From: Paludibacter sp.
Lineage (GTDB): Bacteria > Bacteroidota > Bacteroidia > Bacteroidales > Paludibacteraceae
Direction: 5' to 3'
Length of the DNA: 42,476 nucleotides
NCBI GenBank assembly: GCA_031292575.1
Contig: JARLGX010000007.1
Coordinates: 1-42,476 of the forward strand
Shown: piece by piece, positions 26,672-34,581 of the stretch
Layout: each line of letters opens with the position of its first letter
Position numbering within the stretch: the first letter of the stretch is position 1
The notes under the pieces: generated by a model
The model's database searches: none
Told to the model about the DNA's origin: nothing
Seen by the model: only the letters and a program-made list of their open reading frames with translations
Position numbers and translations under genes: made by a program

Positions 26672-27427
26672 TTAGATTCTAACTTCCACACCCTTTTCTT
26701 TTAAAAACTTTTTGAGTTCAGGGATTCCAATTTCTTTGTAGTGAAAAATACTTGCCGCCAATGCTGCATCTGCCTTTCCTGCATCGAATACATCTACAAA
26801 ATGTTCCATAGTTCCAGCACCACCACTGGCAATAACCGGTACATTTACGGCTTCAGAAACTGTACGTGTAATATCTAATGCAAATCCGTCTTTCGTTCCA
26901 TCATTATTCATTGAAGTCAGCAAAATTTCACCCGCACCAAGTGCAACTGCCTGTTTAGCCCATTCCACTGTCTTTATGTCTGTAGGAATTCGTCCACCAT
27001 TTAGAAAAACATACCATTCCCCGTCGATATGTTTAGTATCAATTGCCAATACCACGCATTGACTTCCAAATTGACTAGCTAAATCAGAGATTAATTGGGG
27101 GTTACGTACAGCTGAAGTGTTAACAGATATTTTATCGGCACCACATGCCAGTAACACCGATACATCTTCCACGCTTGAAATGCCACCACCTACAGTAAAT
27201 GGGATATTTATGTGCTTGGCAATGCGTGTAACTAATTCTGACAAAGTTTTTCGCTTTTCATTTGTCGCAGTAATATCCAGGAAAACCAATTCGTCGGCCC
27301 CCATTTTAGCATACAGAGCTCCCAGCTCTACAGGATCGCCTACATCGGTAATGTTTTCGAAATTAATGCCTTTTACTGTTTGTCCGTTTTTTATATCCAG
27401 ACAGGGAATGATGCGTTTTGCTAACAT
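26672..27427 (-). CDS. hisF: Imidazole glycerol phosphate synthase cyclase subunit
   Basis: HisF takes ammonia from HisH and cyclises PRFAR to imidazole glycerol phosphate and AICAR in histidine synthesis. The 251-residue (beta/alpha)8 barrel keeps both catalytic acids: Asp11 (CLDIKNG) and Asp130 (VLAIDTK). Phosphate-binding loops are [10 protein letters not shown] and VGGGIS near 46 and 79, and IASGGAG near 200. It is 56 bases downstream of mtaB and separate from any other his gene in this window, so HisH must be encoded elsewhere. In most Bacteroidota hisF is in a his operon; here it is isolated. Confidence 0.96.
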   Translation of the reverse strand: MLAKRIIPCLDIKNGQTVKGINFENITDVGDPVELGALYAKMGADELVFLDITATNEKRKTLSELVTRIAKHINIPFTVGGGISSVEDVSVLLACGADKISVNTSAVRNPQLISDLASQFGSQCVVLAIDTKHIDGEWYVFLNGGRIPTDIKTVEWAKQAVALGAGEILLTSMNNDGTKDGFALDITRTVSEAVNVPVIASGGAGTMEHFVDVFDAGKADAALAASIFHYKEIGIPELKKFLKEKGVEVRI

Positions 27428-27483
27428 GTTTATTTAATTCACAATTTATTATTCATAATTAAACTCTGATTTTGTCACCATTA

Positions 27484-28794
27484 TTAAATCTCAATCAAAG
27501 CAGATTTATCTTCGTTCCATCCTCCAAGCGTCACTGTTTGTATTGTGTTCACAAGCTTTTTATCGTAGGTTCGTTCAACTTTCACATAGTTGCTACTGAA
27601 TCCAACCATGGATTCACCATTATGACGACTTTCCCATAAAACAGGAAAAGTTTTTCCGTATTGACTTTCATAAAAAGAAAACGTCTTTTTTTCGGACAAG
27701 TTATGTAAAACATTACTTCTACGTTTCCGTTCGGCGAGCGATACTGTATATTCGATATCAAGCATTTTGGTTCCGGCACGCTCCGAATAGGTAAAAACAT
27801 GCAATTGCGAAATATCAAGCGAGTCAATAAACTGACACGATTGCTCGAAAAGTTCATCTGTTTCGCCACGCACACCAACAATCACATCAACACCAATAAA
27901 TGCATTAGGAAGTAGTCTTTTAATAATATCAACTTTGTGAGCAAACAACTCACGGTTGTATTTTCGTTTCATTAGCTGCAATACTTCATTGGTTCCCGTT
28001 TGTAGCGGAATATGAAAATGTGGCATAAAACGATAACTTGTTGAAATATATTCAATTATTTCGTCAGTAAGCAAGTTTGGTTCAATAGACGAAATCCGAA
28101 AACGAACATCAGCCGGAATTGTATCTAGGGCTTTTACAAGATTAAAAAATGATTCGCCAGTACTTTTGCCAAAATCACCAATATTAACTCCTGACAGAAC
28201 AATTTCTTTGGCACCGGCATTTACAGCCTGCATAGCCATTTCTACAGTTTCATGTATGGTAGCGTTTCTGCTCCGTCCACGTGCAAAGGGAATGGTGCAG
28301 TATGTGCAGAAATAGTCACATCCATCCTGTACTTTCAGAAAATAACGAGTCCGATCGTCGCGTGAACAAGATGGTCTAAATTCCTTTACACGTTTAATCT
28401 CAGAGCTGTAAATCTCAGTTTTTTCGTTTCCATCCAATTTCTGCAAATAATCCAAGATATTGAATTTTTCATTTGCTCCTAATACTAAATTAACTCCATC
28501 TATTGCAGCTATTTCTTCCGGTTTTAATTGGGCGTAACAACCGGTTACTATTATGACAGCATCGGGATGTAACCGATTTAACCGATTAATAGCCTGACGG
28601 CATTTATGGTCGGCTGTGTCGGTCACAGAACAGGTGTTTATAATACAAACATCGGCTTGTTCGCCTTGTTTTACTTTTACAAATCCTTCATCGGTCAGTT
28701 GTTTTCCAATGGCTGAAGTCTCAGCAAAATTGAGTTTACAGCCCAAGGTATGAAATGCAACTTTTTTATTATTAAATATAGTGTTATCAATCAT
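27484..28794 (-). CDS. mtaB: tRNA t6A37 methylthiotransferase MtaB
   Basis: MtaB puts a methylthio group on t6A37 of tRNA using two Fe-S clusters and SAM. The 436-residue protein has the UPF0004 domain (HTLGCKLNFAE, Cys19; NTCSVTD, Cys55; TGCYAQL, Cys86), the radical SAM motif C159-x3-C163-x2-C166 (CDYFCTYC) and a C-terminal TRAM-like domain (about 370-436). KLNFAE after Cys19 is the MtaB form, where RimO and MiaB differ. It has its own minus-strand promoter motif at 28820-28827 and precedes hisF. Confidence 0.93.
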   Translation of the reverse strand: MIDNTIFNNKKVAFHTLGCKLNFAETSAIGKQLTDEGFVKVKQGEQADVCIINTCSVTDTADHKCRQAINRLNRLHPDAVIIVTGCYAQLKPEEIAAIDGVNLVLGANEKFNILDYLQKLDGNEKTEIYSSEIKRVKEFRPSCSRDDRTRYFLKVQDGCDYFCTYCTIPFARGRSRNATIHETVEMAMQAVNAGAKEIVLSGVNIGDFGKSTGESFFNLVKALDTIPADVRFRISSIEPNLLTDEIIEYISTSYRFMPHFHIPLQTGTNEVLQLMKRKYNRELFAHKVDIIKRLLPNAFIGVDVIVGVRGETDELFEQSCQFIDSLDISQLHVFTYSERAGTKMLDIEYTVSLAERKRRSNVLHNLSEKKTFSFYESQYGKTFPVLWESRHNGESMVGFSSNYVKVERTYDKKLVNTIQTVTLGGWNEDKSALIEI

Positions 28795-28819
28795 TATCAG
28801 AATAGAAAATTTTTCAGCG

Positions 28820-28827
28820 CAAAGGTA
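28820..28827 (-). promoter_or_regulatory. -7 promoter motif of mtaB
   Basis: On the minus strand the sequence reads TACCTTTG followed by CGC, a good fit to TAnnTTTG, 25 bases before the mtaB start codon. The -33 element is weak. Confidence 0.5.
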
Positions 28828-28961
28828 ATAAAAAACAACAGATTGTATATTATGTACATTTAGTCGTTTCCTTTTTCCATGATTGTAATTTCAGTGGTGA
28901 ATGTATATTTGTCTGTGTTAATCTAAATCTACAATCAATTGATCCATTTCAGATTTTATTA

Positions 28962-28992
28962 CTTGTAAGCAGTAAAAAAATACGTACTTTTG
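28962..28992 (+). promoter_or_regulatory. Promoter of the polysaccharide locus (Bacteroidota type)
   Basis: CTTG (28962-28965), a spacer of exactly 19 bases and TACTTTTG (28985-28992), followed by CATCG, give the best promoter match in the window. It lies about 90 bases upstream of the ABC permease gene. Confidence 0.75.
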
Positions 28993-29082
28993 CATCGAAA
29001 TATATATTACATTTAAATTTCGGAATAATCCTAAGTAATTTAGTGTTTTAATCATTCATTTATGAGTGAAAATTAATTTTAA

Positions 29083-29919
29083 ATGGAATTTAACACAATT
29101 ATCAAGCCTAAAAGCAAACTTTTAGAAGTAGATTTTAAAGAAATCTGGCAGTACCGTGATTTGTTTTCCATGTTTGTAAAACGCGATATTATTACACAAT
29201 ATAAACAAACAATTCTTGGGCCTACATGGTTTTTTGTGCAGCCGGCGCTTACTACTATCATGTATATGATTGTATTTGGAGGCATTGCCGGAATTTCTAC
29301 AGATGGATTACCACAGCCCATGTTTTACTTGGCTGGAATTGTCTGTTGGCAATACTTCTCCGATTGTTTGAATAAAACATCAGCCACGTTTACCACAAAT
29401 CAGGGTATTTTTGGGAAAGTATATTTCCCCCGCATGATTGTACCACTCTCAACTGTAGCTTCCAATCTGGTTCGAATGGGAATTCAGTTTCTGCTTTTTG
29501 TAGTGGTTTATGTTTATTATCTTATTATTGGCGTGCATGTTGCTCCTAATATTTATATTCTGCTTGTGCCTCTTGTAGTTATTATGCTTGCAGGTTTGTC
29601 ACTTGGTTTTGGAATTATAATATCTTCCATGACAACAAAATATCGGGATTTGACAATCCTGTTTACTTTCATTGTTCAGTTATGGATGTATGCCACGCCA
29701 ATTATTTATCCATTAAGTACCATGTCGGCTAAACGTCAATGGATCATGGCTCTAAACCCTGTTACTTCGTTAGTAGAAACTTTTAAATACGGAACTATGG
29801 GAGTCGGAACTTTTAGTTGGGGACAGTTGGGCTATAGTTTCGGTTTCATGATTGTTCTGCTGACTATTGGAATAGTTGTTTTTAATAAAGTTCAACGGAG
29901 TTTTATGGATACTGTCTGA
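29083..29919 (+). CDS. ABC-2 type polysaccharide export permease (Wzm-like)
   Basis: A 278-residue membrane protein of the ABC-2 family, of the type that exports O-antigen or other surface polysaccharide. A cytoplasmic N-terminal segment contains RDLFSMFVKRDIITQYKQT and LGPTWFFVQPALT; about six helices follow, and ATPIIYPLSTM lies near 207. These match Wzm-type proteins. The ATPase partner (Wzt), normally adjacent, is not found anywhere in the window, where the next gene is a broken S23-type gene. It is transcribed from a near-consensus promoter. It may be paired with an ATPase encoded elsewhere. Confidence 0.9.
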   Translation: MEFNTIIKPKSKLLEVDFKEIWQYRDLFSMFVKRDIITQYKQTILGPTWFFVQPALTTIMYMIVFGGIAGISTDGLPQPMFYLAGIVCWQYFSDCLNKTSATFTTNQGIFGKVYFPRMIVPLSTVASNLVRMGIQFLLFVVVYVYYLIIGVHVAPNIYILLVPLVVIMLAGLSLGFGIIISSMTTKYRDLTILFTFIVQLWMYATPIIYPLSTMSAKRQWIMALNPVTSLVETFKYGTMGVGTFSWGQLGYSFGFMIVLLTIGIVVFNKVQRSFMDTV

Positions 29920-29969
29920 TTTGGTGTAAAGTTTAAAGTGTACTGTTGATTGGTAAAAATTAATTAAAC

Positions 29970-30344
29970 ATGGAGTATAAATATAGTTTCGAAAAATTAG
30001 ATGTATGGAGTGATGCTCGTTTATTTATTGTTGAAATCTATAAGTTGACTAAAACAATGCCTCCTGATGAAAAATTTGGGTTGAGTTCTCAGATTCAAAG
30101 AGCTTCAGTTTCTATTGCATCAAATATTGCCGAAGGAACTACACGTGTATCTGACAAAGAGAAAATACGATTTGTGGAAATTGCTTATGGATCACTAATG
30201 GAGGTTTATTGCCAACTTTGTATCGCAATGGATTTATCATAAATAACTGAAAAACAATTAGAAAATCAAAAAATAACTATTGATATGATTGCACAGAAAT
30301 TAAGTGGATTGAAAAATGCATATCAAAAACGTTTAAATTCATAA
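29970..30344 (+). pseudogene. Four-helix-bundle (S23/IVS-type) protein gene with in-frame stop
   Basis: Residues 1-90 match the four-helix-bundle family also found in intervening sequences of 23S rRNA: FEKLDVWSDARLF, FGLSSQIQRASVSIASNIAEG and FVEIAYGSLMEVYCQL. A TAA at 30240-30242 stops translation after AMDLS. The same frame then continues without break for 33 codons (ITEKQLENQKITIDMI, then SGLKNAYQKRLNS) to a second TAA at 30342-30344. That extension is the missing C-terminal helix of the family, and the stop probably replaced a Tyr codon (TAT). I treat it as a recent nonsense mutation; a single-base sequencing error is the alternative. Confidence 0.8.
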
Positions 30345-30384
30345 TTACACTTTACACATTCCACTTTACTCAATCAACATATTT

Positions 30385-30753
30385 ATGCGCTATATTTACA
30401 TTTTCGCAACGCTCTTTTTTACAGTTTACGGTCAAATGATTCTAAAATGGAGAATTTTGAAGTTAAACTGGAGTATGCCACATACAGGCATTTGGGATAT
30501 GGTGGTTTCATACACCAAATTTCTGCTTGATCCTTTTATTTTTTCTGGGTTTTTATCGGCTTTTGTAGCTTCGGTATGTTGGTCAATGGCAATGACGAAG
30601 TTTCAAATTACTGAAGCTTATCCTTTTATGAGCCTTGCTCCGGCAATTGTCTTTTTATTGGGAGTGTGGTTGTTAAACGAAACATTCACTATTGGAAAAG
30701 TTATAGGTTTGGTATTGATAATTGTAGGTACAATAGTTACGGTAAAGTTTTAA
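30385..30753 (+). CDS. Small four-helix EamA/SMR-type membrane protein
   Basis: A 122-residue protein with four predicted helices (about 2-20, 40-60, 72-92, 98-120). It looks like half of an EamA transporter or an SMR-type protein; similar small proteins flip lipid-linked sugars (ArnE/ArnF). The segment ITEAYPFMSLAPAIVFLLG is typical. One base separates its stop from the ATP-grasp gene. The role proposed here, a flippase for the lipid-linked sugar made by the GtrB-like enzyme at 31861, is inference. Confidence 0.75.
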   Translation: MRYIYIFATLFFTVYGQMILKWRILKLNWSMPHTGIWDMVVSYTKFLLDPFIFSGFLSAFVASVCWSMAMTKFQITEAYPFMSLAPAIVFLLGVWLLNETFTIGKVIGLVLIIVGTIVTVKF

Positions 30754-30754
30754 A

Positions 30755-31864
30755 ATGAAGAAATTAGCTATCATAGGAGCCAGTTATTTGCAGTTGCCAA
30801 TCGTTCAAGAAGCAAAGGAAATGGGTATTGAAACTCATTGTTTTGCATGGGCTGACGGTGCTGTATGTAAAGATGTTGCTGATTATTTTTACCCGATTTC
30901 AATTTTGGACAAAGAAGAAATTCTTGAAATCTGTCAACAAATCAAAATAGACGGAATAACGACTATTGCTTCTGACGCAGCTGTACCAACAGTTTGTTTT
31001 ATTGCAGGAAAAATGGGATTAACCGGCAATGCTTTTGAAGATGCATTTGTTGCAACGGATAAATATCAAATGCGGAAACGCTTTGCCGAATTCTCTGTAT
31101 CTTCGCCTAAGTTTGTGATTGCAGATGAGGATTATTCAATTGTTGGTTTTCGATTTCCGTTAATTGTTAAACCAACAGATCGGTCAGGAAGCCGTGGAGT
31201 TATGAAAATTGAAAATTCTGCTGATTTACAAGAAGCGGTTGAGCGTGCTCAGAGCGAATCATTTACACATCATGCCATTGTTGAAGAATATGTTTCGGGC
31301 TCGGAGGTAAGTGTTGAAAGTATTTCGTGGAAGGGCAAGCATTATATTCTCACAATAACTGATAAGGTTACAACGGAAGAACCCTATTTTGTGGAGCTGG
31401 AACATCATCAACCCAGTTTATTATCAGCTGATATTCAACAAAAAATTAAAATTGAAACATTAAAAGCGCTTACGTCTTTAAATATCAGCTACGGAGCCAG
31501 TCATTCTGAGTTTAAAATCACAAAAGATGGAGAAGTTTTTGCCATTGAGGTAGGAGCTAGGATGGGTGGAGATTTTATCGGTTCAAATTTAGTCAAACTT
31601 TCTACTGGTTATGATTTTGTAAAAGGGGTTATCGATGTAGCATTAGGACATTTTGAAGAACCTACTTATAGCGTGAAACATTCTTCGGGAGTTTATTTTC
31701 TATGCAAAGAAACTGAACATTTATTGCCTGTGATTCAGCATCCTGAAAGATATAAAGAGATTATTGAATCGGAAATTACAGATACAGAACTTCATAATAT
31801 TCAGTGCAGTGCCGACAGAAGCGGTTATTTAATTTATCAAGCCGAAAAACGTTTTATAGTATGA
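30755..31864 (+). CDS. ATP-grasp ligase
   Basis: A 369-residue ATP-grasp enzyme, which joins a carboxylate to an amine or thiol. N-terminal Rossmann-like segment (IIGASYLQLPIVQEAKEMG), ATP-binding part IVKPTDRSGSRGVMKIEN (about 134-151), acidic loop VEEYVSGSEVSVESI (near 175) and metal-site segment FAIEVGARMGGDFIG (near 265). Such enzymes in glycan loci often attach amino acids to sugars, but no substrate can be named. It overlaps the next gene by four bases (ATGA), so it is cotranslated with the glycosyltransferase. Confidence 0.85.
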   Translation: MKKLAIIGASYLQLPIVQEAKEMGIETHCFAWADGAVCKDVADYFYPISILDKEEILEICQQIKIDGITTIASDAAVPTVCFIAGKMGLTGNAFEDAFVATDKYQMRKRFAEFSVSSPKFVIADEDYSIVGFRFPLIVKPTDRSGSRGVMKIENSADLQEAVERAQSESFTHHAIVEEYVSGSEVSVESISWKGKHYILTITDKVTTEEPYFVELEHHQPSLLSADIQQKIKIETLKALTSLNISYGASHSEFKITKDGEVFAIEVGARMGGDFIGSNLVKLSTGYDFVKGVIDVALGHFEEPTYSVKHSSGVYFLCKETEHLLPVIQHPERYKEIIESEITDTELHNIQCSADRSGYLIYQAEKRFIV

Positions 31865-32796
31865 AAAAACCTCATTTATCAATAGTTACAACTTTATATA
31901 AATCAGAGCGATTTCTTGATGCTTTTGTAGCTCAATGCCAGGAGGCTATGGCAACAATTAAGTGCGATAGTTATGAAATTGTTTTTGTGAACGATGGTTC
32001 ACCCGACAAGTCATTGGATAAAGTGTTGAAATTGAAAGAGACGAATGCAAATATTGTAGCTGTTGATTTATCTCGTAATTTTGGTCACCATTATGCAATT
32101 ATGGCCGGACTAACATATTCAACAGGTGATTATGTATTTCTGATTGACTGTGATCTGGAAGTTCCACCTACTCATATTCCGACTTTTTATGCTAAGATGA
32201 AGGACGAAGTTAATTGTGATGTGGTTTACGGCGTACAGGAAACCCGAAAAGGTTCATTTATTGAAAGAACTGTTGGCGGATTATTCTATAACTTTTTTAA
32301 TGGACTTACAGATACAAGAATACCCGAAAACCTGCTGACCGAAAGATTGATGAGCAGGCGCTATGTAGATGAATTGATTAAAATGGGTGATAAGAATATC
32401 TTTATGGCCGGAATGATGCAATGGGTTGGTTTCAAGCAAATCCCAATCACGATTAAAAAAGGGCAACGCGAAGGAAAAAGTACATACACGTTTGGCAAAA
32501 GAATAGCGCTAAGTATGCAGGCTATTACTTCATTTTCGTCTTATCCGCTTATCGTGTTATTTAAATTCGGTTTTTTTATCTCTGCTTTGAGTGTGTTGAC
32601 CGGAATTTTCTTTGTTGTAAAGAAACTGATTAATCCAGAAATCGTACTTTCAGGCTTTACTTTTTTGATTGTAGCTTTGCTTTTCTCCGTAGGAGTAATC
32701 ATAAGTTCATTGGGAGTTCTGGGAATTTACATTGATAAACTTTTCAACCAGACAAAAGGGAGACAGACTTTTATAGTGAAAGATATTTATAGATAA
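31861..32796 (+). CDS. GT2-family, GtrB/DPM1-like polyprenyl-phosphate glycosyltransferase
   Basis: A 311-residue glycosyltransferase that would move a sugar from a nucleotide donor to a polyprenyl phosphate. The GT2 fold begins at SIVTTLYKSERFLDAF, with FVNDGSPDKS near 42-51 and the metal-binding D96-x-D98 in LIDCDLEVPP. Two C-terminal helices (about 230-258 and 262-292) are as in GtrB. The start at 31861 overlaps the stop of the ATP-grasp gene by ATGA and is preferred to a frame starting at 31804. Beside it are a small flippase-like protein and two GT-C-like proteins that could use the lipid-linked sugar. Confidence 0.9.
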   Translation: MKKPHLSIVTTLYKSERFLDAFVAQCQEAMATIKCDSYEIVFVNDGSPDKSLDKVLKLKETNANIVAVDLSRNFGHHYAIMAGLTYSTGDYVFLIDCDLEVPPTHIPTFYAKMKDEVNCDVVYGVQETRKGSFIERTVGGLFYNFFNGLTDTRIPENLLTERLMSRRYVDELIKMGDKNIFMAGMMQWVGFKQIPITIKKGQREGKSTYTFGKRIALSMQAITSFSSYPLIVLFKFGFFISALSVLTGIFFVVKKLINPEIVLSGFTFLIVALLFSVGVIISSLGVLGIYIDKLFNQTKGRQTFIVKDIYR

Positions 32797-32800
32797 GAGT

Positions 32801-33478
32801 ATGAAAAAGAATTTGAAAAAAATTGTCATATTTGGAACCAGTGATTTTGCCAGTCAGGTGAGTTTTTATCTGAACAATGATTCTGACTTTGAAATTGTGG
32901 CTTATACTGTAAATGCTGAATACAACACTTCAAAGACATTTTTGAACTTGCCTGTAGTTGATTTTGAGGAAGTTGAACAAAAATACCCGCCAACTGAATA
33001 TGCCATGTTTATTGCAATTGGTTATCATAAGTTGAATTCTACCCGCGAAAATAAATTTAACGAAGCAAAGATTAAAGGCTATCAACTCATAAGCTACATT
33101 TGCTCCCGAACTTCCGGCTGGAACGATTTGGAAATTGGTGAAAACTGTTTCATTATGGAAGGCAATATATTTATGCAAAATGTAAAGATTAAAGATAATG
33201 TGATTGTAAATGTTGGCAACAAGATTGGACATGATTCTGTGATTGAAGAAAATTGTTTTTTGACATCGAATGTTATGATAGGCGGTTTTTGTACAGTAAA
33301 GAGAAATACTTTTATAGGAATGAGCGCGATAATAAAGGATAAAACTATTATCGGCGAAAGAAATATTCTGGGTGCCGGAGCTATTATTTTGAAAAGTACA
33401 AAGAATGGAAATTCATATCTAACCAAGTCTACACCTTTAACTCCTGACCCGAATAATTTCATTCAGGATTTTATTTGA
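32801..33478 (+). CDS. NeuD/PglD-type sugar O- or N-acyltransferase
   Basis: A 225-residue acyltransferase. The N-terminal part is a Rossmann-like PglD domain (IVIFGTSDFASQV). The C-terminal part is a left-handed beta-helix with hexapeptide repeats (about 105-205): GENCFIMEGNIFMQ, IKDNVIVNVGNKIGHDSVI, ENCFLTSNVMIGGF and ERNILGAGAIILK. In this family acyl groups from CoA or ACP go to amino sugars. It is 43 bases upstream of an ACP gene, and this is the clue that the acyl donor may be ACP-bound (inference). Confidence 0.87.
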   Translation: MKKNLKKIVIFGTSDFASQVSFYLNNDSDFEIVAYTVNAEYNTSKTFLNLPVVDFEEVEQKYPPTEYAMFIAIGYHKLNSTRENKFNEAKIKGYQLISYICSRTSGWNDLEIGENCFIMEGNIFMQNVKIKDNVIVNVGNKIGHDSVIEENCFLTSNVMIGGFCTVKRNTFIGMSAIIKDKTIIGERNILGAGAIILKSTKNGNSYLTKSTPLTPDPNNFIQDFI

Positions 33479-33521
33479 AAAAAGAGAGACAATAATACAA
33501 ATCTATTAAAACTAAAATACA

Positions 33522-33755
33522 ATGGACTCAAACGAATTTATAAAAAATTTCGCCGCACAATTTGATGATACGGATGCTTCAGAATTTACTCTTGAAACAA
33601 GGTTCAGAGAATTGGATGAATGGTCGTCGTTAAATGCATTGGCAATTTTGAATATGATTGGGAAAAAATATTCTGTGGTTCTAAAACCGGAAGAAATGAA
33701 ACCAACTAATACCGTTCAGGAATTGTTTGATTTGGTACAATCCAAAATTAGCTAA
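33522..33755 (+). CDS. Acyl carrier protein-like
   Basis: A 77-residue acidic four-helix protein of the ACP family. The phosphopantetheine serine is probably Ser36 in DEWSSLNAL (replacing the typical DSL motif with SSL). Flanking helices fit ACP. It is followed one base later by a ketoreductase and then by KAS III, so it is the carrier for a dedicated short acyl chain and not the housekeeping ACP. Confidence 0.85.
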   Translation: MDSNEFIKNFAAQFDDTDASEFTLETRFRELDEWSSLNALAILNMIGKKYSVVLKPEEMKPTNTVQELFDLVQSKIS

Positions 33756-33756
33756 A

Positions 33757-34500
33757 ATGAATCCGTTTTCATTAACAGGTAAAACTATTTTGGTAACAGG
33801 TGCCTCTTCAGGTATTGGTAGAGCTATTGCCGTTGCTTGCTCTCAATCAGGAGCAATGCTCATCATTACCGGACGTAATGAAGCACGATTGTTGGAAACA
33901 TTTTCAATGTTGGAAGGTGATAATCATCAACAAATAACGGCTGATCTGACCAGTTCGGTTGAACTGGAGAAACTTGTTGAATCATTACCAAAATTAGATG
34001 GACTTGTAAATAATGCCGGTATAGCAAGACCATTATTACTTCAGTTTGTTGAAAATGAGGATGTAGATGATGTTCTGCAAATCAATGCTTTGGTACCTAT
34101 TCATTTAACCCGTTTAGTTTTACAACACAAGAAACTTAACAAAACTGCGTCACTGGTTTATATTTCATCCATTAATGGAAATAATTGCGCCTACATAGGA
34201 AGTTCTATCTATGCAGCCTCCAAAAGTGCTTTAACCGGTTTTATGAAAGGAGTGGCTCTGGAACTTGCTCCGCGAGGCATTCGTGCAAATACAATCAATC
34301 CCGGCATGATTGAAACAGACTTATTAAAATCAGGCAGTATTGGTGAAGAAGAGTTGGAAAAAGATAGATTGAAATATCCGCTAAAACGTTATGGAAAGCC
34401 CGAAGAAGTGGCTTATGCAGCTGTGTATTTGCTGTCTGATGCCACACAATGGATAACCGGTAGTAATTTGTTGATTGATGGTGGTTATACGTTACAGTAA
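33757..34500 (+). CDS. SDR-family 3-oxoacyl-ACP reductase (FabG-like)
   Basis: A 247-residue short-chain dehydrogenase. NAD(P)-binding TGASSGIG (14-21), NNAG (84-88), the catalytic Ser138-Tyr152-Lys156 set (ISSIN, YAASK), and the closing ITGSNLLIDGGY segment. FabG-type enzymes reduce 3-oxoacyl-ACP to 3-hydroxyacyl-ACP. The start at 33757 is right after the ACP stop (TAA, A, ATG); a longer frame would run into the ACP gene. Confidence 0.9.
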   Translation: MNPFSLTGKTILVTGASSGIGRAIAVACSQSGAMLIITGRNEARLLETFSMLEGDNHQQITADLTSSVELEKLVESLPKLDGLVNNAGIARPLLLQFVENEDVDDVLQINALVPIHLTRLVLQHKKLNKTASLVYISSINGNNCAYIGSSIYAASKSALTGFMKGVALELAPRGIRANTINPGMIETDLLKSGSIGEEELEKDRLKYPLKRYGKPEEVAYAAVYLLSDATQWITGSNLLIDGGYTLQ

Positions 34501-34581
34501 AATCATGGGTTTAGCTGTTTTTAACCGCGTTTATAAAAAGCGATTGAAAATCGCTTAACCCGATTCAAAACTTTGAAAATT

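Noticed and set aside
29970-30242. Treating the four-helix-bundle gene as an intact 90-residue gene
   Set aside because: The same frame continues after the stop with the family's last helix, so truncation by a stop codon fits better.
34538-34556. Hairpin AAGCGATT/AATCGCTT upstream of KAS III as a terminator
   Set aside because: No T tract follows on the plus strand; T residues on the minus strand side would serve no recognised gene.
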